Positions 17,574 to 27,052 of a stretch of DNA of 64,000 bases are shown piece by piece. The position numbers were made by a program, and so were the translations under genes. Each line of letters opens with the position of its first letter. Position 1 is the first letter of the stretch. The notes under the pieces were generated by a model that worked only from the letters and a program-made list of their open reading frames with translations, made no database searches and had not been told where the DNA came from. This DNA is from Ignisphaera sp. GTDB lineage: Archaea > Thermoproteota > Thermoprotei_A > Sulfolobales > Ignisphaeraceae. Where the stretch lies: contig JAWBKZ010000006.1 of NCBI GenBank assembly GCA_038831005.1, positions 1 through 64,000 on the forward strand, read 5' to 3'.

Positions 17574-18425
17574 TTGAAGAAAAGAGCTACTACATATATA
17601 GTTGATAAATTTATTGATATTCTGTTAAGTCCAAAAACAAGGATATTTCTAAACCCATTCATCGATATTACGTATAGGATCTACGAAAGATATCTTTTCA
17701 AGCAAATTACATCAAAACCTTTGCCAAAACATATAGCAATCATACCTGATGGAAATAGACGTTGGGCTAAAGAGAGAGGGCTAAATCCTGTTGAAGGTCA
17801 TTATCACGGATATGAAAGAATGAAAGAAGTTATTAAATGGATTTATGACTTAGGTATAGATATAATAACGATATACGCAATGTCTCATGAAAACTGTCTC
17901 TACAGATCTGGAGAAGAGCTCAATAATCTATTCGACATAATAAAAAAGGGTTTAATAGAATTAAAAGATCAAGGAATCCTTGACAAATACAGAGTTAGAT
18001 TAAAGGTATTCGGGAAACTAAGCATCGCTAGAAAAGATGTTATAGATCTTGCTAAAGAATTAGAAGCTCTTACAAATATGTATGACAATAAGTTTCTGAA
18101 TATAGCTATATGTTATGGTGGTAGACAAGAGATACTCGATGCAGTTAAGGCCATTGCAAGAGATGTTATGGTTGGTAAAATAGATATAGATGGAATAACC
18201 GAAGACATTCTTAGAATTAATCTTTCAACATCCCACTTACCATCACCAGAACCCGATCTGGTAATCAGAACCTCAGGTGAATTAAGAGTTAGTAACTTCT
18301 TATTATGGCAAATAGCTTATAGCGAGTTGTATTTTTGTGATGTATATTGGCCGGATTTCAGGAAAATAGATCTATATAGAGCTATAAGATCTTACCAGTT
18401 TAGAGAAAGAAGGTACGGACGTTAG
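17574..18425 (+). CDS. uppS: cis-Prenyltransferase (polyprenyl diphosphate synthase)
   Basis: The TTG start at 17574 is set by GGTGAT at 17562-17567. The protein (283 aa) has an N-terminal extension of about 50 residues before the catalytic IAIIPDGNRRWAKERG (Asp59, Asn61, Arg62), then GHYHGYERMKEVIKW, CYGGRQEI, and the C-terminal RTSGELRVSNFLLWQIAYSELYF that binds isopentenyl diphosphate. It elongates short allylic diphosphates in cis to make the membrane lipid carrier for sugar transfer; in archaea this is a dolichol-type lipid used in N-glycosylation. Chain length cannot be read from sequence with certainty. Confidence 0.94.
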   Translation: MKKRATTYIVDKFIDILLSPKTRIFLNPFIDITYRIYERYLFKQITSKPLPKHIAIIPDGNRRWAKERGLNPVEGHYHGYERMKEVIKWIYDLGIDIITIYAMSHENCLYRSGEELNNLFDIIKKGLIELKDQGILDKYRVRLKVFGKLSIARKDVIDLAKELEALTNMYDNKFLNIAICYGGRQEILDAVKAIARDVMVGKIDIDGITEDILRINLSTSHLPSPEPDLVIRTSGELRVSNFLLWQIAYSELYFCDVYWPDFRKIDLYRAIRSYQFRERRYGR

Positions 18426-18537
18426 ATAGTTACGTTGCTCATGTTAACATTGCTGGTTAAAGACTTTATTAACCTTGTAACTGCGTATGTATATAGTTCA
18501 GACCACTAACTGATAATGTAGCTAGTTGGGAAATAAC

Positions 18538-18975
18538 ATGACTGATGAATATACACTTTCCTATGACGAGAAAAGAGTCTATAGAGTTATAATGAACGAG
18601 ACCATGGCATCAGGAGGTATTTCTCAGAAAGCACTAAAGTCTCACCCTGATCTAAAAGATTTCGAATCTAAAAGAATTACACAAATAGTTAAGAAACTAA
18701 TGGAGCTGAACATGATTAAAAGGAGTGTTATCGAGAACAACGGTAAACGCACTTATGTCTTAAGAGTCAATAGCAATAAAACACTTGATGAAGCTACATC
18801 ATTGCATAACGGTGTAGATACTTTATCTCTCCTTGAAATTCCCTGTATTAAATGTAGGTATCTGTTTTCATGCAGCATAGGGCATCCCTATGATCCTCTG
18901 AGATGTTCTGTTCTAACACAATTCATATTGGAAAAAACCGGTATTACAACGAACAAACTAGTAAACCTGGTTTAA
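18538..18975 (+). CDS. Transcription factor TFE-beta (Rpc34-like)
   Basis: An N-terminal winged helix (YDEKRVYRVIMNET...GISQKALKSHPDLKDFESKRITQIVKKLMELNMIKR) is followed by a short linker and a C-terminal cluster motif with four cysteines, CIKC...FSC...PLRC, as in the crenarchaeal homologue of RNA polymerase III subunit RPC34/39. That protein is TFE-beta, partner of TFE-alpha, and its cysteines hold a [4Fe-4S] cluster. It acts at the promoter in DNA opening. The length of 145 residues is normal. ATG 18538 is preferred to the TTG at 18526. The gene is convergent with trm1 and ends two bases from it. Confidence 0.85.
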   Translation: MTDEYTLSYDEKRVYRVIMNETMASGGISQKALKSHPDLKDFESKRITQIVKKLMELNMIKRSVIENNGKRTYVLRVNSNKTLDEATSLHNGVDTLSLLEIPCIKCRYLFSCSIGHPYDPLRCSVLTQFILEKTGITTNKLVNLV

Positions 18976-18977
18976 TA

Positions 18978-20189
18978 TCAAGTTTTACAACACATTATTA
19001 TGTCTGCTATAGGAGCATTAGTCACTACACCATCTGGATATATATAGCTTTTTACAGCTCTATAACCCAATCTCTCTATACATTCTATGACTCTATTTCT
19101 TGAGGATACATTAGTGCGTAAGTATCTAGCTATCTGTGGCAATCGCACAGTTATAGCGTCTATGGTTGCATGACTATGAAGTTCTTGTAATAGTTTTCTC
19201 GATGATTTCTGTATCCATACAACTTCATTGAGATCTCTCAAGACATCATCAATAATATTTTTATCTATGGTGCTACACATCCATATAGGATTCCACATAA
19301 CTAGAGGAGTTCCGCATAATGGGCATTTAACATTAATCATGTGAATGTTGCTACCAGGTTCATCTACTTGGCTATATCCACAATAGGCACATATCCTTAA
19401 ACTCTTTAGACACTCTTTAAGCTGATGATCTGCTTTTGAAGCGCCATTATATACTGCAATATACGTCCTTATATAGTGTTTATATGTATAGGAAAGAATG
19501 GGTTTGACATATCTATCGAGAGAATACGATATTCTAGCAATATATGATAGAAGTGCTCTAATGGCTATATCTCTAGAAATCGGTACTAATGCACCTGTAA
19601 CTCCATATCTTCTATATAACTTGTTGGTATATTTGCCTGTTAGAACAGCTAAATCTGTTGCTGTAATTGCTACGATACCTCCATTACTTGCAGTCGATAT
19701 AGATGAAAATAAAAATGGTATAGGGCTACCGAATGGATCTATATCAATATAATCCATCTTTGTTTTAGTTCTTTGTAGTTTGTATAGATATTCATTTGCA
19801 TCAACTCTTTCTATATTAATGCATTCTTCAACACGATTGAGCCTCACATTAATTTTCATTATGTTAACAGCATATTCAGATATGTCTCCCATAAATACCT
19901 TTAGACTATTTACTTTATTAGTCTCGAGACAAAACCTTATACCTCTCACACCTGTAGCTGCTAATGGATCTACAATTACTACCTCTCTTCCTACTCCTAG
20001 TCTTCTAGTGACGTATCTCACAACACCTATAGCTATATCTCTATTCTCAACCATCTGAGGATTGTAGAATACAGGTGCCCAAGAAGGTTCGTATACATTA
20101 TCATTTCTCATGTATAGTTCTAGCTTTGGTACACAAATACGTGTTAATCCCTCAAATAATAGGTCAAAACCCTCTGGACAAGGATTCAT
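18978..20189 (-). CDS. trm1: tRNA (guanine26-N2)-dimethyltransferase Trm1
   Basis: The 403-residue protein starts FEGLTRICVPKLELY...EPSWAPVFYNPQMVENRDIAI, the Trm1 N terminus, and contains SAM motif I VVIVDPLAATGVRGIRF, MGDISEYAV and the catalytic DIDPFGSP. A zinc ribbon (CAYCGY...CPLCG) precedes the C-terminal domain, which begins at PIWMCSTIDK and contains a winged-helix-like end. It methylates G26 in tRNA. Length and domains are standard for archaea. Confidence 0.96.
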   Translation of the reverse strand: MNPCPEGFDLLFEGLTRICVPKLELYMRNDNVYEPSWAPVFYNPQMVENRDIAIGVVRYVTRRLGVGREVVIVDPLAATGVRGIRFCLETNKVNSLKVFMGDISEYAVNIMKINVRLNRVEECINIERVDANEYLYKLQRTKTKMDYIDIDPFGSPIPFLFSSISTASNGGIVAITATDLAVLTGKYTNKLYRRYGVTGALVPISRDIAIRALLSYIARISYSLDRYVKPILSYTYKHYIRTYIAVYNGASKADHQLKECLKSLRICAYCGYSQVDEPGSNIHMINVKCPLCGTPLVMWNPIWMCSTIDKNIIDDVLRDLNEVVWIQKSSRKLLQELHSHATIDAITVRLPQIARYLRTNVSSRNRVIECIERLGYRAVKSYIYPDGVVTNAPIADIIMCCKT

Positions 20190-20221
20190 TTCTAAAAACC
20201 GTTATACTGGTGCCGACTAAG

Positions 20222-20773
20222 TTATGTTAACAGTTTCTGTGTTAATTCCATATGTATCTTATTTCTGTTGTCTTCTGTTACCACATAGGTCTTTGGATTC
20301 TTTTTATTAAGAACCTCAGCTATATCTCTATCATTTAGATTTCTATGTACGACAAGTAGAGCTTTTTCAGCCAATGATAGTGACTTGATTATTTCTGTCC
20401 TTAATTTGTCTACTGCTAGTTCCATTGGACCTATCTCATCTATACCTAGAATTGATTTATTGTTAGAGCTATAGAATCTCCTTAGAGCATTAACACCAAT
20501 GCGTATTACATCATCCTCTAGAACAACATATCTCCCTATCCTTTTACTTAACAAGCTGTAGCCTAGTGCTACAGATTTCTCTATAGATAGAGCTAACCAT
20601 CCAGATTCTCCCGTATGTATGTCTATAATTCGGAATCCTATTCTTGCACCTTTTTCACGAACCTCTGGACAATAGAAACCATAGATACTATATCCATGTT
20701 CCTTCAAACTTTTAATAATAGAGTTAAATACCGTGCTCTTACCTACTCCAGGTCTTCCAGTTATGACGATTAT
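20222..20773 (-). CDS. THEP1-type nucleoside-triphosphatase with apparent AUA start
   Basis: The frame IIVITGRPGVGKST (P-loop at residues 6-13) ...ESGWLALS...VLEDDVIRIGVNALRR...ILGIDEIGPMEL (Walker B)...LLVVHRN is the THEP1/NTPase_1 family. The first ATG (20707) would remove the P-loop, and an in-frame TGA lies at 20785-20783, so the start must be between them. No ATG, GTG or TTG exists there. ATA at 20773 lies 8 bases after a perfect GGTGAG and overlaps the TAA of the upstream gene (ATAA); GTT at 20776 is the next candidate. With ATA the N terminus matches the usual length. The family hydrolyses NTPs in vitro; its physiological role is unclear. Confidence 0.85.
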   Translation of the reverse strand: MIVITGRPGVGKSTVFNSIIKSLKEHGYSIYGFYCPEVREKGARIGFRIIDIHTGESGWLALSIEKSVALGYSLLSKRIGRYVVLEDDVIRIGVNALRRFYSSNNKSILGIDEIGPMELAVDKLRTEIIKSLSLAEKALLVVHRNLNDRDIAEVLNKKNPKTYVVTEDNRNKIHMELTQKLLT

Positions 20774-21765
20774 AACGTTTTCTCACCTTCTATCTCTTTT
20801 TTGAAAGTCTTTATATTGTTTATAATATCGTTATACTTATAGACAATACCACAACTCTCTACTCCTCTAATAATACTTCCTGGTACATCATCTTTAACAA
20901 TGTTTACAGCTATACCATTTAAGACTTGGGATACATGTTTATTCTCATACGACTTAGATAGAGCTGTTGTGTTATCCATATCTCTATCTATTATCGAGAT
21001 AAATACCTTTTTCTTATCGATACTCAATATTATGTCTGAAGGAATGTAATCAAAAAATTCTGCTTCAACGCCTTGTTTAACAAGTTTATCGACTAAAATA
21101 ATCTTCTCTTGATTACCACGAAAATCATTCACAATTTCACGTCTTTTATCTATGTTCTCCACAATTCTATCCCTAAATATATCAACTTCTTTTATAACCT
21201 GTTCAAATTCATTATTGAATATCTCGATGAATCTATATGCCTTCTCAACACTCATATCGATCGCTTCATCCTCATATTTCTGAAGAGCTTTAACAGATAT
21301 ACCTACAGCATTGGCTAGTTCATGTAGTCCATAACCTTTCTTTATCCTTAACTCTCTAAGCTTCTTTCCATCTATCTTGACATAGTACATACCTTTGAAC
21401 TCATAGATGTATACTTTATCACCTTTAACAAAGTCCTTAACAGTTTTAGGCTGAACAATACCTATTCTATCCCTTATATGTAATACACCTTCTTCAACTT
21501 CACGATCATTAATTCTATCTGCTATTAATACGGCATTGATCTTCAAGAATTCTGTTAATTTCTTAAGTTCTTTAAAAACAAAATGCTTTGTATAAGTTCT
21601 CTTTGATACTTTCATGAATACTATCTCATTGTCTTTCTTAATAATGCAATCTAGCGTTCTTTTCTCTGATAAGGGAAAGCCTAATTTATGAACTATTTGA
21701 GCATTAAACAACTGTAAGGATTTCTCGATATTCTCTACCGTAGTACGGCTTTCCTCCGGCATCAT
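20770..21765 (-). CDS. Archaeal HTH-type regulator with N-terminal nuclease-like domain
   Basis: The 331-residue protein has an N-terminal alpha/beta domain (about 1-125; TLDCIIKKDNEIVFMKVSKRTYTKHFVFKELKKLTEFL resembles a restriction-endonuclease-like fold), then a Cro/C1-type helix-turn-helix at about 135-185 (LRELRIKKGYGLHELANAVGISVKALQKYED), then a C-terminal domain. This layout matches the widespread archaeal family of putative HTH-type transcriptional regulators. Target genes are unknown. Its stop codon overlaps the start region of the THEP1-type NTPase, so the two are coupled. Confidence 0.85.
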   Translation of the reverse strand: MMPEESRTTVENIEKSLQLFNAQIVHKLGFPLSEKRTLDCIIKKDNEIVFMKVSKRTYTKHFVFKELKKLTEFLKINAVLIADRINDREVEEGVLHIRDRIGIVQPKTVKDFVKGDKVYIYEFKGMYYVKIDGKKLRELRIKKGYGLHELANAVGISVKALQKYEDEAIDMSVEKAYRFIEIFNNEFEQVIKEVDIFRDRIVENIDKRREIVNDFRGNQEKIILVDKLVKQGVEAEFFDYIPSDIILSIDKKKVFISIIDRDMDNTTALSKSYENKHVSQVLNGIAVNIVKDDVPGSIIRGVESCGIVYKYNDIINNIKTFKKEIEGEKTL

Positions 21766-21881
21766 GTGTCACTAAGTATCTGGTTTAATATCATGTGCAC
21801 ATAATGAGTTCACGATCCCTATCTAACTAATAAGTAAAGAGTAAAATAAATCTTTAACTATATCAGGGTAAAATACAAGTG

Positions 21882-22589
21882 TTACCTTTTCCTATGGTAT
21901 ATCGCGTAGACCATCGCATGATCTTTATCGAAAGGTTCTAGATGTACTACATCCATTATCTCAAATCCTCTACTCCTTAGCGTTTCTATTTCTTTTCTGT
22001 AAATTTCACTTGGTTCAGCTGTGACATCAATACTTCGAGCTTTAATCGCTAACAACAACCAGCCCTCATCAACCAGAAACATATTGGCATTATCTGCAAC
22101 TATTGAGGCTTGTTCTGGTTGTGCTACATCAGCGTAGAGTCCATCAACTCCTCCGATTAGATATCTATATCTTCTGGACATTCGAGCATCCTCCAAAATC
22201 GGTATAATGTTTTTCCTATCTTCGGCAACAACTATGAGTTCCCTCATAACTCTTGGAGCAAATTCTACTGCATAAACCGCTCCCTCATAACCAACAATAT
22301 CCGAAATATGGCTGGGGGTTGTACCTGAACCTGCACCTAGATACAGTATCTTTTGACCTTTTCTTACAGGCATCTCCTTAAGTCCTTTGACTATTGCTGC
22401 AGCAAGTTTGCTTCTGTAGGTGTTCCACTCTCTATATTCCTCATCTTTCCATCTATAGAGATGTTCACTGTATACACGTTTACCTGGTACTAAATTCTTT
22501 GTTGCAAGTCTGCTAGTTCCATCATCAAGTTCAACTATATAAACATCCTTGAATCTTTCATGCTCATATAGATTCACAACTTCAGACAT
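21882..22589 (-). CDS. flpA: Fibrillarin-like rRNA/tRNA 2'-O-methyltransferase
   Basis: FlpA is the methyltransferase of box C/D ribonucleoproteins. Visible motifs are the N-terminal strand hairpin ending [32 protein letters not shown] motif [44 protein letters not shown] and the C-terminal [10 protein letters not shown] with the catalytic Asp-Lys/His region. The 235-residue length is normal. It lies 50 bases downstream of nop5 on the same strand, the conserved archaeal operon order, and a box C/D guide RNA that would use this enzyme is present at 39304-39352. Confidence 0.97.
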   Translation of the reverse strand: MSEVVNLYEHERFKDVYIVELDDGTSRLATKNLVPGKRVYSEHLYRWKDEEYREWNTYRSKLAAAIVKGLKEMPVRKGQKILYLGAGSGTTPSHISDIVGYEGAVYAVEFAPRVMRELIVVAEDRKNIIPILEDARMSRRYRYLIGGVDGLYADVAQPEQASIVADNANMFLVDEGWLLLAIKARSIDVTAEPSEIYRKEIETLRSRGFEIMDVVHLEPFDKDHAMVYAIYHRKR

Positions 22590-22639
22590 ATATGAATACC
22601 CTACCGCTATATCTTATAACAATTAATAAGCTTATTTAA

Positions 22640-23851
22640 TTATCTTCTTTTCCTTCTTTCTGTAGGGGGTTTACTTTCTTTCTTAGGTGGTTTTGGATAT
22701 AGTTGTTTTATTTCATCAATTCTTTCATATAGTTTAGACCTGAGCTCATCTCCGATGTATCTACCGGTAAAGAAGTCTATCCTAGCAGCTATCGAAAGTT
22801 TTGTTGCAAGAGCTCTAGATATCTTACCTCTTTGCCATTTGGGTGCTTTTCTAATTTCGGGATATTGAAATATTACCCCATGTTTTGGTGGCTTACCTCC
22901 AGTTCTAAGAGCTCTAAACAGAGCTTTTTCAGCTCCAAGAACTTGTACAGTACTTGCTGGCACTCTCGCTAATTCTTCAAGACTACCGACAAGACTTAAC
23001 AGTCTTGCACCTAGTAATGGTCCTACAAGAGCTGTTACATTTGGTGCTACTTCCTTCATTACCTGGCTTATGTATTCAGTTAATCTTTCACGTAGTTCGT
23101 ATAACTCTAACCATATGTTTGCAAAGACCTTAATTATATTCATATCAATTTCTGAAAGTTCTGCGCCTATACTTTTTTGTGCAGCTTCTACAATTCTTTT
23201 AGCTTTTCCCTCAGATATGCCAAGCTTTATTAGTTTATTCACTTCCATTTGCTCTCTAAAACCTATTTCAGCTGCTATCTTTACATATTCTTCATGTTCT
23301 CTCGAGATGTCGTCGAGTTCTGGAAAATGAACGCTATACCATTCTCTTAATCTAACTGCAAAAAGGTTTAGTGTCTTATCTATATCGTCTATAGCCCTTA
23401 TTGCTTGTACAGCAAGGAGGTCTCTTTTCTGTGCATATCGTCTAAGCTTTCTTCTAGTTAATTCAAGTGAAACCTCATGTAGATACTCTTTGAATACTTT
23501 ATCGTCTGGAAACAGACCTAGCTCTACAGATAGCTTAGATACGTTTTTCCTTATGTTGATTATAGCCTCTGGTGCTATAGCTACATCACATTTTAATCCC
23601 TTTTGTATAATTTCTCTAGCTATATCTGGATCTTCAACAATTAATGTAATATCGCCCAAATCTTCTCTAGACCTAATACTCTCTATAATTTGTGAAAATG
23701 CGTTGTTCATTTTACCTTCTGAAACTGCTACAAGTTCTTCAACTACCTTGCCTATATCTTTTGGATACATTACTTTCTCTACAATATTGCCGTTCTCGTC
23801 TACGGCAAATACTCCTATACATGTGTCAGCTAGGTACAACTTTTTAGTCAT
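22640..23851 (-). CDS. nop5: Nop5 (Nop56/58 homologue), box C/D RNP scaffold
   Basis: The product has the N-terminal fibrillarin-binding domain (to about residue 120), a long coiled-coil (about 120-240, including REWYSVHFPELDDISREHEEYVKIAAEIG) and the Nop domain with ALVGPLLGARLLSLVGSLEELARVPASTVQVLGAEKALFRAL and KPPKHGVIFQYPEIRKAP, ending in a basic Lys/Arg tail. It bridges L7Ae-bound guide RNA and fibrillarin. The second ATG (23851) is preferred because GGTGAT lies five bases before it. The operon is nop5-flpA. Confidence 0.97.
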   Translation of the reverse strand: MTKKLYLADTCIGVFAVDENGNIVEKVMYPKDIGKVVEELVAVSEGKMNNAFSQIIESIRSREDLGDITLIVEDPDIAREIIQKGLKCDVAIAPEAIINIRKNVSKLSVELGLFPDDKVFKEYLHEVSLELTRRKLRRYAQKRDLLAVQAIRAIDDIDKTLNLFAVRLREWYSVHFPELDDISREHEEYVKIAAEIGFREQMEVNKLIKLGISEGKAKRIVEAAQKSIGAELSEIDMNIIKVFANIWLELYELRERLTEYISQVMKEVAPNVTALVGPLLGARLLSLVGSLEELARVPASTVQVLGAEKALFRALRTGGKPPKHGVIFQYPEIRKAPKWQRGKISRALATKLSIAARIDFFTGRYIGDELRSKLYERIDEIKQLYPKPPKKESKPPTERRKRR

Positions 23852-24076
23852 CATGTATCACCAGACCTGCTAGTACAATGCAATAAGAAATATATAAACT
23901 ATACTTTGCAATAGTCGATATATCTAACGATATAATTGAGGTTCATCACTAAAAACATTTACGATACTCGTATTGGTGTTTCTAGCAAACAGGAAACAGA
24001 TATCGCTAATGAAGAATGTATTTGGGTAATAAGCTTAAAAAGGTACAAAGTTGTACGTAGTGAGGGGCGCGTAGAT

Positions 24077-24274
24077 ATGCCTTCCCATGGTTCACTAACT
24101 AAGGCAGGTAAAGTAAGAAGTCAAACACCAAAGATATCTGCGAAACCTAAGAGAAATCTTGTACCTAGAATTAGAAACAGACGTGAGTATTGGATTAGAC
24201 AGCGGAAGCTCCAAGGTTTACCTGTACCAACAGTTGTTCCACCATCATCTGTTCCCAGAAAGACATCCGGTTGA
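24077..24274 (+). CDS. rps30e: 30S ribosomal protein S30e
   Basis: The 65-residue product [19 protein letters not shown]... followed by [16 protein letters not shown] is the archaeal S30e sequence. The ATG at 24077 is preceded by GAGG; the open frame extends upstream to 23936 but that part is not conserved-looking. The last 20 residues ([19 protein letters not shown]) form a Pro-rich tail beyond the usual end of the family. The gene is divergent from nop5. Confidence 0.9.
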   Translation: MPSHGSLTKAGKVRSQTPKISAKPKRNLVPRIRNRREYWIRQRKLQGLPVPTVVPPSSVPRKTSG

Positions 24275-24455
24275 TGTATATCTCTTGATCCATATAGATA
24301 CTATTTGTGGTCCGCATAAAGTATTGATGGACTGTAAATTGTAGTTCTCCATGGGTAACAGTCTTTAAGCCTTAAATTACGTTAATGTTATGTCATTAAT
24401 CTAGAAGATTATTGACCAGAATACAGAGCTAAAGGTACTGGGTGGCGATCGGACT

Positions 24456-26402
24456 TTGAGATCAAGTATTAAGATACCTGATGATATAAATTATAGTAGT
24501 GTTGAACTTAAGGTAGGATTAGAAATACATCAACAGTTAGATACCAATTCAAAACTTTTTTGCAATTGTGGTACTCTGTTAGCTGATGAAAACGAATTAA
24601 ATGTGGCTGACCAAGTAGTTAGATATCTCAGGGCCACAAGAAGTGAGCTAGGTGAAATAGATGCTGCAGCCTCTTTTGAAACTCAGCGGAAACGGAGATA
24701 CATGTATTTGGCTCCCACATCTACAACATGTCTCGTGGAATTGGATGAAGAACCTCCCCATCCACTAAATAGAGAAGCATTGCTTATAGCAATAGCTGTA
24801 GCCAAGTCTTTGAACTCTATGGTTGTTGATGAAATACACGTCATGAGGAAAATAGTTGTAGATGGTTCAAATACCACAGGTTTTCAAAGAACAGCTATCA
24901 TAGCTCTTGGTGGTTACATAGAGGATGAAGAAGGTCTAGTTCATATTCAGAGTATAGCTCTAGAAGAGGATGCTGCAAGAAAGGTATCTGAAGATTCTTC
25001 TTCTGTTAGTTATGCTCTTGATAGACTGGGTATACCCTTGATCGAAATATCAACAGCACCTGATATAAGGTCTCCTCAGCAAGCAAAGCATGTAGCTGAA
25101 AAGATAGGTCTTCTACTCAGACTTTCGGGTAAGGTTAAAAGAGGTATAGGCACAATAAGACAGGATCTGAATCTCTCAATAAAAGGGTCTTCAAAGATAG
25201 AGATCAAAGGTGTACAGAAGCTTGAACTCATACCTAAGGTCATACAAGAAGAAACAAGGCGGCTTGTAGGTTTACTTATGATAAAAGAAGAACTCGGCAA
25301 AAGAGGTGCTAAAGGTGAAGAGATTCTATCTCAAAAGCCTATTGATATAACGGAATATCTGAAGATGTGTAACAGTAGACTTATACAAGAGGGATTGAAG
25401 AAAGGCTACAAGGTGTATGCCATTAAGCTTCCATATTTTGGTGGACTTCTAGGCGTAGAGCTACAAACAGGTAGAAGATTTGGAACAGAACTTGCTGATT
25501 ATGCTAGACAGTGGGCTGGAGTAAAAGGTATAATACATAGTGATGAGCTACCTGGATATGGAATAAATGAAGATGTTGTAAACAAGATATTCAAGCTACT
25601 AGAGGCTCACGAATATGATGCATTCGTTTTAGTAATTGATGAACCTGGTAGAGTTGTAAGAGCACTTGAAGTTGTTAGAGATAGAGCTTATCAGGCACTC
25701 CACGGTATTCCTAAAGAGACTCGTGGGGCAAATGAAGACGGTACCACTAGGTACCTTAGACCTCAGCCTGGTTCTGCCAGAATGTATCCTGAAACAGACG
25801 TTCCTCCTATACGTATCGATGAATCGATGCTTAAGGAAGCTGAAAAATTAATTCCACCACCAATTGATGTTAAATTAAAGCAAATGGTAGAAATGTATGG
25901 TCTTAGCATGGAGTTAGCTAACCAGCTACTTCATAGTGATTATTTGAACCTATTTGAAGACACTGTTAAACACTATCATATTGAACCAAAGCTTGTAGCC
26001 ACAATATTTACAACACTAGTTGGTGAATTAAGGAAAGAGGGCGTAGACGTACAAAAAATAGGAACTACGGAGTTTCACATGCTTATGAGAGTCATAGAAT
26101 CGTATAATATTAAAGATAAAGATACAATAAAACAGCTCATAGTTAAGATTGCTAAAGAACCTAGTATAGATTTAGAAACCCTTACTAATTTCGTACACTC
26201 TTTACGTATTACCGAAGATGACATTAGAAACATAGTTAGGGCTAAGATATACGAGAATCTTGAGGAAGTTAAAAACAAAGGAGTGAAGGCATTTCAGTAC
26301 ATCATGGGAAAGGTTATGAACGAACTTAGAGGACGCGTAGATGGTAAAACTGTTGCATCAATTGTTAAAGAAGAGCTGGATAAACTCTTAACTCATGGAT
26401 GA
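24456..26402 (+). CDS. gatE: Glutamyl-tRNA(Gln) amidotransferase subunit E
   Basis: GatE, with GatD, converts Glu-tRNA(Gln) to Gln-tRNA(Gln), an archaea-specific route. The 648-residue protein has the GatB-like kinase core (KVGLEIHQQLDT, CNCGTLL, RRYMYLAPTSTTC, DGSNTTGFQRTAI, SIALEEDAAR, GTIRQDLNLSIKG), the inserted AspRS-like GAD domain (about residues 300-400) and the tail domain. Start is TTG 24456 with GGTGG upstream. Its partner GatD is not in the window. The last codons overlap the tyw3 frame by 8 bases. Confidence 0.97.
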   Translation: MRSSIKIPDDINYSSVELKVGLEIHQQLDTNSKLFCNCGTLLADENELNVADQVVRYLRATRSELGEIDAAASFETQRKRRYMYLAPTSTTCLVELDEEPPHPLNREALLIAIAVAKSLNSMVVDEIHVMRKIVVDGSNTTGFQRTAIIALGGYIEDEEGLVHIQSIALEEDAARKVSEDSSSVSYALDRLGIPLIEISTAPDIRSPQQAKHVAEKIGLLLRLSGKVKRGIGTIRQDLNLSIKGSSKIEIKGVQKLELIPKVIQEETRRLVGLLMIKEELGKRGAKGEEILSQKPIDITEYLKMCNSRLIQEGLKKGYKVYAIKLPYFGGLLGVELQTGRRFGTELADYARQWAGVKGIIHSDELPGYGINEDVVNKIFKLLEAHEYDAFVLVIDEPGRVVRALEVVRDRAYQALHGIPKETRGANEDGTTRYLRPQPGSARMYPETDVPPIRIDESMLKEAEKLIPPPIDVKLKQMVEMYGLSMELANQLLHSDYLNLFEDTVKHYHIEPKLVATIFTTLVGELRKEGVDVQKIGTTEFHMLMRVIESYNIKDKDTIKQLIVKIAKEPSIDLETLTNFVHSLRITEDDIRNIVRAKIYENLEEVKNKGVKAFQYIMGKVMNELRGRVDGKTVASIVKEELDKLLTHG

Positions 26403-27021
26403 AGCGACCTTGATGTCACAGCATGTTTCTTGCAGTATTTCTTTTAACGAATGGATTAAACAAAGGGATGAAGTTTACAGAAGGTTCTTAGAGGATATAG
26501 AAATAGGGTATGCTGATCGCGATGTAATAGACTTTATTAAACTTGTCTTTACAAAGAAGAAGATATATACAACTAGTTCGTGTAGCGGTAGAATAACTGT
26601 AATTGATGCTTCTTATCCTTGGCTTAGGGAAGAATCTTATGTGATATACAAAAAACATGAACCGATTACCGTTGATGATATAGAACAGATCATTTATAGT
26701 CATATCCCTAAGTACAGATTCTGGTTGGTGGCTAGTGGACCAATACTACATTTCGTAGTATTAGATCTACAGTCAGCTTCGCTACTTTTAAAGATTGTAC
26801 ATGGAGCAGGATTCAAGCATAGTGGTATAATTTCTCTAGGAGGATCAGGAATAGTGATAGAGGCTGTTAGCGGTACATGGACTTCGTTTTTGCTTAAAGA
26901 AGGAAGCGAATTGCTTGTTAGCGATCTTGCTAGAATCGTAAAAGTAGCTAACGAAGTACTTATTGAAGGTAAGAAAAGATTAGAAAAACTATTTAAGGTG
27001 ATCAAAGAAACTGACATATAG
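26395..27021 (+). CDS. tyw3: tRNA wybutosine-synthesising protein Tyw3
   Basis: The 208-residue protein has FNEWIKQRDEVYRRFLEDIEIGYADRDVIDFIKLV, YTTSSCSGRITV, FWLVASGPILHFVV and GFKHSGIISLG, the ordered motifs of Tyw3, the methyltransferase that acts at N4 of the wyosine intermediate on G37 of tRNA-Phe. It does not have a classical SAM motif, as is usual for this family. It overlaps the end of gatE by 8 bases, implying cotranscription. Confidence 0.9.
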   Translation: MDEATLMSQHVSCSISFNEWIKQRDEVYRRFLEDIEIGYADRDVIDFIKLVFTKKKIYTTSSCSGRITVIDASYPWLREESYVIYKKHEPITVDDIEQIIYSHIPKYRFWLVASGPILHFVVLDLQSASLLLKIVHGAGFKHSGIISLGGSGIVIEAVSGTWTSFLLKEGSELLVSDLARIVKVANEVLIEGKKRLEKLFKVIKETDI

Positions 27022-27052
27022 CAAAGATGTAATATATAGCTAGGTGATTGTG

